From an uncultured Acidobacteriota bacterium (GTDB lineage Bacteria > Acidobacteriota > Thermoanaerobaculia > UBA5066), in NCBI GenBank assembly GCA_903845115.1, contig CAIMWE010000162.1, forward strand, positions 1 through 42,683: 42,683 bases of DNA, in the 5' to 3' direction. Numbering within the stretch: position 1 is the stretch's first letter; every line of letters starts with the position of its first letter. Positions 36,023 through 42,683 of this stretch are shown here, in pieces. Position numbers and translations under genes: made by a program. The notes under the pieces are model-generated. The model worked only from the letters and a program-made list of their open reading frames with translations, searched no databases and was not told the origin of the DNA.

Positions 36023-37213
36023 TCAGCGCCCGTTCCCGCGGGCGATCTCGGCGGTGTCCATGGCGATCATCAGCTCCTCGTTGGTGGCGACCACGAGGGC
36101 CTGCGGCCTCTCCCCGGTCGTGATCCGTCCCCGCTGGCCCTTGCCGTGGACGGCGTTGGCGGCGGCATCGAGCTCGAGGCCGAGGAAACCGAGGAGGCCC
36201 ACGGTCCGAGCCCGGACCGTGGTCGAGTTCTCGCCGATGCCGCCCGTGAACACGAGGGCGTCCAGCCGGCCGAGCGGGACGACGAGCCCGGCGATCGACT
36301 TGGCGAGGGTGTAGCAGAAGAGGTCGAGGGCGAGGCGGGCGCGCTCGTGGCCCCCGGCGGCGGCCTCCTCGACCGCCCTCATGTCGTTGGAGAGGCCCGA
36401 GACGCCGAGCAGGCCCGACTTCTTGTTCAGATCGTCGAGGACCTTTTCCGCCGGGCCCTTCCGCGCCGCGGCGACGTGCCCGACGATCGCCGGGTCCACG
36501 GAGCCGCTCCGGGTCCCCATCATCAGCCCTTCGAGGGGGGTCAGCCCCATCGTCGTGTCCACGCTCTTCCCGTTCCGGACGGCGGTGCACGAGCAGCCGT
36601 TGCCGAGGTGGGCGGTCACGATCGCGTGGTCCCCGGTCGGGAGACCCGTCTGCGCGAGGGCCTGCTTCGCCACGAACCGGTGGCTCGTGCCGTGGAAGCC
36701 GTAACGGCGGACGCCGTAGCTATCCTGCCACTCGTACGGGACCGGGTAGGTGTAGGCGACGGCCGGCATCGTCTGGTGGAACGCCGTGTCGAAGACCGCG
36801 ACCTGGAGCAGTTCCGGGAAGAGCTCCTTCGCGATCTTGATGCCGACCAGGTTCGGCGGGTTGTGCAGCGGCCCGAGCGGGACGCACTCCTCGATCTTGG
36901 CGATCACCTCGGGCGTGATCGGCATCGACCCGGAGAACTTCGAGCCCCCGTGGACGACCCGGTGCCCGACGCCGACGAGGGCGTCGGCCAGCCCGAGGCT
37001 CCGAAGCTCCTCGACCACGGCGCGGAGGGCCTCTCCGTGGGCGGCCCCTGGCATGGCCCGGGACGACTTGCTCCCGTTCCTCTTGATGTCGAGGGTCGCC
37101 TCGGGAGTCCCGAGCCGCTGTCCGATTCCCGAGACGTGCTCGACGGACGCCCCGGGATCGATGACCGCGAATTTCAGGGAGGAAGATCCACAGTTCAAAA
37201 CGAGAACGTTCAT
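36023..37213 (-). CDS. ackA: Acetate kinase
   Basis: A 396-residue kinase forming ATP and acetate from acetyl phosphate. Conserved motifs are L-N-C-G-S-S-S-L-K-F at the start, V-G-H-R-V-V-H-G-G, R-R-Y-G-F-H-G-T-S-H-R, T-A-H-L-G-N-G-C-S and F-T-G-G-I-G-E-N-S. ATG at 37213 fits the family N-terminus (M-N-V-L-V-L-N); the upstream ATG at 37219 is too close to the GGAG. It pairs with pta downstream. Confidence 0.96.
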   Translation of the reverse strand: MNVLVLNCGSSSLKFAVIDPGASVEHVSGIGQRLGTPEATLDIKRNGSKSSRAMPGAAHGEALRAVVEELRSLGLADALVGVGHRVVHGGSKFSGSMPITPEVIAKIEECVPLGPLHNPPNLVGIKIAKELFPELLQVAVFDTAFHQTMPAVAYTYPVPYEWQDSYGVRRYGFHGTSHRFVAKQALAQTGLPTGDHAIVTAHLGNGCSCTAVRNGKSVDTTMGLTPLEGLMMGTRSGSVDPAIVGHVAAARKGPAEKVLDDLNKKSGLLGVSGLSNDMRAVEEAAAGGHERARLALDLFCYTLAKSIAGLVVPLGRLDALVFTGGIGENSTTVRARTVGLLGFLGLELDAAANAVHGKGQRGRITTGERPQALVVATNEELMIAMDTAEIARGNGR

Positions 37214-37499
37214 TTCCATCCGCTCCGGGGATCGCCGAGACCGCTCGGGACGGGCGACCTCGCCGGTCTCCGCGCACCCCGGGGCTCCCCTCTTTTCAAC
37301 TCGACCCGGACGTTCGGGCGTCGGACCGCGCATACCCGTTACGCGGCGCGTTAGATGGTACCACCGGACGGCGAAACCGGCGCCGTACGGATGGCCTCTA
37401 TCCGAGAACCCGATGATTCAGTCGGCGAGGAGCGTCCTCGCCTCTGCCGGAGCAGGAGAAGGGCGGTCGACAGGGGCCACGCCCAAGCGGCCAGGCCCG
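37214..37499. other. 286-base gap upstream of ackA
   Basis: No ORF or RNA gene is convincing. It should hold the ackA promoter. An imperfect palindrome around ACGCGGCGCGT lies near 37337-37352. I see no clear -35/-10 pair. Confidence 0.3.
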
Positions 37500-38477
37500 T
37501 CAGAGCGGCAGCCGGACGCCCGCCCGGCGCTCCAGGGCCCGCTCGTACAGCACCCTCGCCGTCACCATGTCGTCGACGGCAATCCCCATGTTCATCGAGA
37601 AGATCCGCTCGGAGCCGCTCTCGCGTCCGGGTTTGAGGCCCGCGGCCAGCTCGCCGAGATCGGCGCTGATCCGGTCCGGAATCCCGCCGAAGTAGACGCC
37701 GTGCTCCTTCGTCGCCAGCAGCTGGCCGACGTCGTCCGAGCAGAACCGGTCGCACTCGCGCATCGCCGCGCTCGTCCACGCCGAGTCGTAGTCGAGCGAG
37801 ACGGCGAGGCCGCCTCGCTTCAGCATGCCGGCGTCGAGGTCCGGCCTCGGATCGGCCACGATGGGAATGGCCGTGACCGCCACGTCGGCCGGCCGGACGG
37901 CCTCCGGGGCGGAGGCGCAGGCGACAAAGCGCAGCAGGGGGAAGAGCGCGCCCATCTCGCCGATGAAGCGCCGCGCCGCCTCGGGGAAGAGGTCGTAGCA
38001 GCGGACCTCGGCCAGGGCCGGCAGCTCCTCGACCAGGGCCATCAGGCTGGTCCGCGCCTGGACGCCGCAGCCGACGAAGGCGGCCACGGAGCTTCCGGAT
38101 GGGGCCAGGTACCTCGCCGAGATGCCGACGCTCGCGCCGGTCCGCATCGCGGTGATCCAGGCGCAGTCCATCACGGCGAGCGGCACCCCGGTCTCGCAGT
38201 CGTTGAGGATCAGCAACCCCGTGATGTAAGGGAGCCCCTTCGCCACGTTGGGCGGATAGCCCGAGACCCACTTGAGGCCGGCCGCCTCGAGCCCCCTCAC
38301 GTAGGCGGGCATCGCGTGGATGAAGCAGTCGGGCCGCGTGTGGATCCCGGGCTTCGGCGGCATCTCGGTCTCGCCGCGCCCCTTCGCGGCGAAGCCGAGG
38401 GTGAGAGCGGCGAGCACCTCTCTCATCGACATCCCGAGGCCCTCGACGTCCGCCCGGCTCAGATAGACGAGTTCCAT
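37500..38477 (-). CDS. Ornithine cyclodeaminase/mu-crystallin-family protein
   Basis: A 325-residue NAD(P)-binding protein of the ornithine cyclodeaminase family, which also includes alanine dehydrogenases and ketimine reductases. Core motifs are K-W-V-S-G-Y-P-P-N, L-P-Y-I-T-G-L-L-I-L-N-D and A-W-I-T-A-M-R-T-G-A-S-V-G, with a Rossmann G-C-G-V-Q-A. The substrate cannot be read from sequence. It follows the E1 pair by 32 bases on the same strand. SbnB, a diaminopropionate-synthesis enzyme, is in the same family, so a link to diaminopropionate metabolism is possible. Start ATG at 38477. Confidence 0.85.
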   Translation of the reverse strand: MELVYLSRADVEGLGMSMREVLAALTLGFAAKGRGETEMPPKPGIHTRPDCFIHAMPAYVRGLEAAGLKWVSGYPPNVAKGLPYITGLLILNDCETGVPLAVMDCAWITAMRTGASVGISARYLAPSGSSVAAFVGCGVQARTSLMALVEELPALAEVRCYDLFPEAARRFIGEMGALFPLLRFVACASAPEAVRPADVAVTAIPIVADPRPDLDAGMLKRGGLAVSLDYDSAWTSAAMRECDRFCSDDVGQLLATKEHGVYFGGIPDRISADLGELAAGLKPGRESGSERIFSMNMGIAVDDMVTARVLYERALERRAGVRLPL

Positions 38478-38509
38478 CTCTTGACTCCTGCTCGATCGTC
38501 TCGCGCCCG

Positions 38510-39541
<1,032 letters not shown>

Positions 39542-39556
39542 GTTCCGCCTCCCCCC

Positions 39557-40528
<972 letters not shown>

Positions 40529-40560
40529 CGACTCCGTCCGCCTCTTCTGATGGATGGGCC

Positions 40561-40589
40561 TTTATACATGTGTCGTCCCGGGCCGCCAA
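40561..40589 (-). promoter_or_regulatory. Promoter of the E1-alpha/E1-beta operon
   Basis: On the minus strand TTGGCG (40589-40584), a 17-base spacer and TATAAA (40566-40561) give a good sigma70-like promoter, 33 bases before the E1-alpha ATG. Confidence 0.6.
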
Positions 40590-40660
40590 GGGTCCCGGCG
40601 CCCGTCGGCCGGACGGCCTTCGAGCGCCCGGACCGCTTCCGTGCGACTCTCCTCGAAGGG

Positions 40661-40687
40661 GCCGCCCGGGCGATTGAGCCGGGCGGC
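40661..40687 (-). terminator. Strong hairpin after the formylglycine-type gene
   Basis: GCCGCCCGG and CCGGGCGGC form a perfect 9-bp stem with a 9-base loop, 30 bases after the stop at 40717. No T-tract; probably a terminator or processing end. Confidence 0.55.
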
Positions 40688-40716
40688 AGGGAATCGGGCG
40701 AAGGGAGAGCCCGGGA

Positions 40717-42683
40717 CTACATCGTTCTCGCGAGGCGGAAACCCGTGAAGCTGATGCTCCTGGAGGATGAGAAGAACCCGCGAGCTGCGGAACGTGCGTC
40801 ACTGAGGACGCCTTCGAAGTCGCCCCCCCTTTGCACTCGGTCCGAGCCCGTCGAGGGCCCTGTCGGGTCTGTCACCGCTCCCGCCGGGTAGCTCCCGTAC
40901 CAATCCTCGACCCACTCCAGCAGGTTTCCGTGCACGTCGAAGAGCCCGTACGGGTTCGCCAGCTTCGTCCCGACCGGGTGAGCCGTATCGTTCGAGTTGT
41001 TGCACCACCAGACGTAGGGATCCGCCTCGGCATTCGCGGAGCAGTTGTCGGAACTCGCCAGCGCGTCTCCGAACGAGAACCTCGTCTCGGTCCCGCCCCG
41101 CGCCGCACGCTCCCACTCCGCCTCCGTCGGCAGGCGGAACTTCCCGGCCCCCTCCTGCTCCGTCAACGTCAGGTACGCGTTCAGCTTGTCGAGGAACCCT
41201 CCAGGCCCCCTGATGTCCTCCCACGAAACGCAAGAGACCGGGTAGCTGGCCCCGATCCCGTTTCCCCCGCACGACGTGCTCATCGTCGTTCCCGTCACCG
41301 CCCGCCACTGCTCCTGCGTCACCAGGACCTTCGCCACGTAGTAATCCTGGGTCAGCGTCACGGTGTGCAGCGTCTCGTCCGAGCCACGCCTCCGCTCCGT
41401 CGCCGGCGACCCCATCTGGAACGTCCCCGCCGGGATCTTCACCAGCGTCAACGGGACGTTCCCCTGGAGCGTCACGATCACCTCGTTCGGCCCCGGGACG
41501 GGGGCCACGGCCGGCTCCATGGCGACGTACGACCCGTCGTTCGTCCCCGACGCCGGGTCCGCGCCGTCGTTGACGACCCCGTACGCCAGGAACGCGTCGG
41601 TCCCCTTCACCACCGTCAGGCGGCAATAGCCGTTCCGCACCGAACCGAGGGCCGCGTTCTTCTGGTACCACTCCCTCGGCCTCAGCGTCGGGAGCGTCTC
41701 CTCCGAGACCATCCGGCCCGTCGTCCCGTCGAAGAGCTGCAGCCGCACGTCGATGTCCGAGCCCTCGATCCCGGCGTTCGAGACGGCCACGTTCGACCGC
41801 ACACCCTCGCCCTGCTGCAGCCCTAGGATCCACGCGTCCCGTGCCGACGCCGCCATCGCCGATCCGGGGTAATAGACGCCGTACTCCCCCCCGGTCGCGG
41901 CCGGCAACGAGGTGCGAGCCCCCGCGAACCCCTGTGTCTCCTCCTCCAGGCTCGTGAACGCCACCTGGAGGTACCCGGCGCGGATCGGTCCCCTCGGGCC
42001 GATCGGCGCCCCCGCCTGCCTGAGGAGGTCGATGACGTTCGGGACGATCTTCTGCTCGTGCGGCCCGAGGGCGACCTCGAACCAGCCTGTGTCCCCCTTC
42101 GGGTCGGCGAGCGACTCGACGTAGTGCAGGTAGGCGCTCGACGCCTTGTCCGACTCGCTCGCGACCACCAGCTCGCTCGTGAAGACGGTCGACTCCACCA
42201 CCGTCGGCACCCCGACCGCGGAGGCGAGCGACGAGACCGGAACCGCCCCGACGTACGACCCGTCGTTCGTCCTCTGGTCGTTGAACACCCCGTAGGCCAG
42301 GAACGGCTCCGTCCCGGCAATCCGCTCGACGGTCGCCTTCCCCTCCGCCCACGGACCGGCAGTGAGGACCGCGTTGTACTGGTACCACTCGCCCGCCTGT
42401 AGCGTCCGGTCCGGAAGAGTGACCCCCGTCTCCCCGCTGGCGGGACTGACGGTGACGCGCACCGTGATCGGCGACGCGGCCCCGGCGTTCACTACCGCCA
42501 GGTTGCTCCGGTCGGAGGCCCCCTGCCTCAGGCCGAAGACGACGACCGGCTCGTGGAAGGCCTTCCTGACGTCGGTCCCGGGGTAGGCGAGCCCGCACCG
42601 CCCGTTGCCGGACGGCGTGGTCGTCCGCGCCCCGGCGAACCCCGCCCCGTCCGACGAGAGGTTCGAGAAGGTGACCCGGAGAG
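40717..42683 (-). CDS. Secreted-type modular protein with formylglycine-generating-enzyme-like domain, N-terminus outside the window
   Basis: The visible 654 residues continue beyond the right edge. Two similar modules (about residues 15-145 and 250-390 of the visible part) are followed by an FGE/SUMF1-like domain. That domain starts with L-V-K-I-P-A-G-T-F-Q-M-G-S-P and contains L-P-T-E-A-E-W-E-R-A-A-R-G-G, G-L-F-D-V-H-G-N-L-L-E-W-V-E-D-W and a C-terminal G-F-R-L-A-R. In active sulfatase-modifying enzymes a cysteine pair lies late in the domain; here A-R-S-A-A-R-G replaces the usual C-R-S-A-x-R region, so catalysis of that type is unlikely. The protein is probably extracellular and possibly structural. 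An N-terminal signal peptide would be beyond the window. Confidence 0.85.
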   Translation of the reverse strand, partial: LRVTFSNLSSDGAGFAGARTTTPSGNGRCGLAYPGTDVRKAFHEPVVVFGLRQGASDRSNLAVVNAGAASPITVRVTVSPASGETGVTLPDRTLQAGEWYQYNAVLTAGPWAEGKATVERIAGTEPFLAYGVFNDQRTNDGSYVGAVPVSSLASAVGVPTVVESTVFTSELVVASESDKASSAYLHYVESLADPKGDTGWFEVALGPHEQKIVPNVIDLLRQAGAPIGPRGPIRAGYLQVAFTSLEEETQGFAGARTSLPAATGGEYGVYYPGSAMAASARDAWILGLQQGEGVRSNVAVSNAGIEGSDIDVRLQLFDGTTGRMVSEETLPTLRPREWYQKNAALGSVRNGYCRLTVVKGTDAFLAYGVVNDGADPASGTNDGSYVAMEPAVAPVPGPNEVIVTLQGNVPLTLVKIPAGTFQMGSPATERRRGSDETLHTVTLTQDYYVAKVLVTQEQWRAVTGTTMSTSCGGNGIGASYPVSCVSWEDIRGPGGFLDKLNAYLTLTEQEGAGKFRLPTEAEWERAARGGTETRFSFGDALASSDNCSANAEADPYVWWCNNSNDTAHPVGTKLANPYGLFDVHGNLLEWVEDWYGSYPAGAVTDPTGPSTGSDRVQRGGDFEGVLSDARSAARGFFSSSRSISFTGFRLARTM
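41524..42639 (-). repeat. Two homologous modules in the FGE-like protein
   Basis: Module 1 (42639-42250) and module 2 (41928-41524) share F-A-G-A-R-T, Y-P-G, G-L-x-Q-G, R-S-N-x-A-V-x-N-A-G, E-W-Y-Q-x-N-A and T-N-D-G-S-Y-V in the same order. The DNA coding for the last motif is identical in both. They are diverged elsewhere, so the duplication is old. A third copy may lie outside the window. Confidence 0.7.

Noticed and set aside
36003-36590. N-terminal extension of Pta
   Set aside because: It overlaps ackA out of frame; ATG at 36002 has a good Shine-Dalgarno and starts the P-loop domain.

Overview
This window is about two-thirds G+C, has strong G/C bias at third codon positions and is densely coded on both strands. 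A Pal-type lipoprotein, a Tsx-like outer-membrane channel and an LpxL/HtrB-like acyltransferase indicate a Gram-negative bacterium. Gene content and base composition would fit a lineage such as Acidobacteriota (Thermoanaerobaculia-like), but that is a guess; no rRNA or other phylogenetic marker is present. I found no tRNA, rRNA, CRISPR array, insertion sequence or prophage.

Layout. Positions 1-7632 hold mixed housekeeping genes: a truncated M29 aminopeptidase, an EfpL/YeiP-type EF-P paralog, a cation diffusion facilitator, pal, a small conserved-looking protein, a lipid acyltransferase, a DUF3553-like protein, a pirin and a MurR/RpiR-type regulator.

Positions 7661-28827 form one long minus-strand gene cluster, read from mocA down to yqeB. 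It carries mocA, an unrecognised 80-residue ORF, ygeY, ygfK, an NCS2 purine permease, a Tsx-like channel, a threonine-synthase-like PLP enzyme, ygeW, a second PLP enzyme, ssnA, carbamate kinase, diaminopropionate ammonia-lyase, a fused [2Fe-2S]/molybdopterin dehydrogenase, xdhC, yqeC and yqeB. This is a rearranged and enlarged version of the E. coli yge/yqe/ygf cluster, which is linked to anaerobic breakdown of purines and urate with a selenium-dependent molybdenum hydroxylase. The inferred flow is: uptake through the outer-membrane channel and permease, redox steps by the dehydrogenase and YgfK, ring opening by SsnA, side-chain hydrolysis or transfer by YgeY and YgeW, ATP from carbamoyl phosphate by carbamate kinase, and diaminopropionate to pyruvate plus ammonia by the lyase. 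MocA, XdhC, YqeC and YqeB mature the molybdenum site. No HyuA-type hydantoinase and no FAD subunit of the dehydrogenase lie in the window.

Divergent from mocA, positions 29063-32657 hold a tight three-gene plus-strand operon that I consider the most unusual system here. It encodes a stand-alone cobalamin-binding protein with the W-x9-E-H signature of CarH-type B12 photoreceptors, a heme-oxygenase-like protein with an unassigned C-terminal helical domain, and a double-PAS histidine kinase whose H-box resembles phytochrome-family kinases. It may be a light- or tetrapyrrole-responsive signalling module.

Positions 32642-42683, all on the minus strand, hold a secreted protein of unknown role, pta and ackA, an ornithine-cyclodeaminase-family reductase, an E1-alpha/E1-beta pair of a 2-oxoacid dehydrogenase, and the C-terminal part of a large secreted protein with duplicated modules and a formylglycine-generating-enzyme-like domain. 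The E1 pair and Pta-AckA could carry pyruvate from purine breakdown to acetate and ATP. This is inference from proximity.
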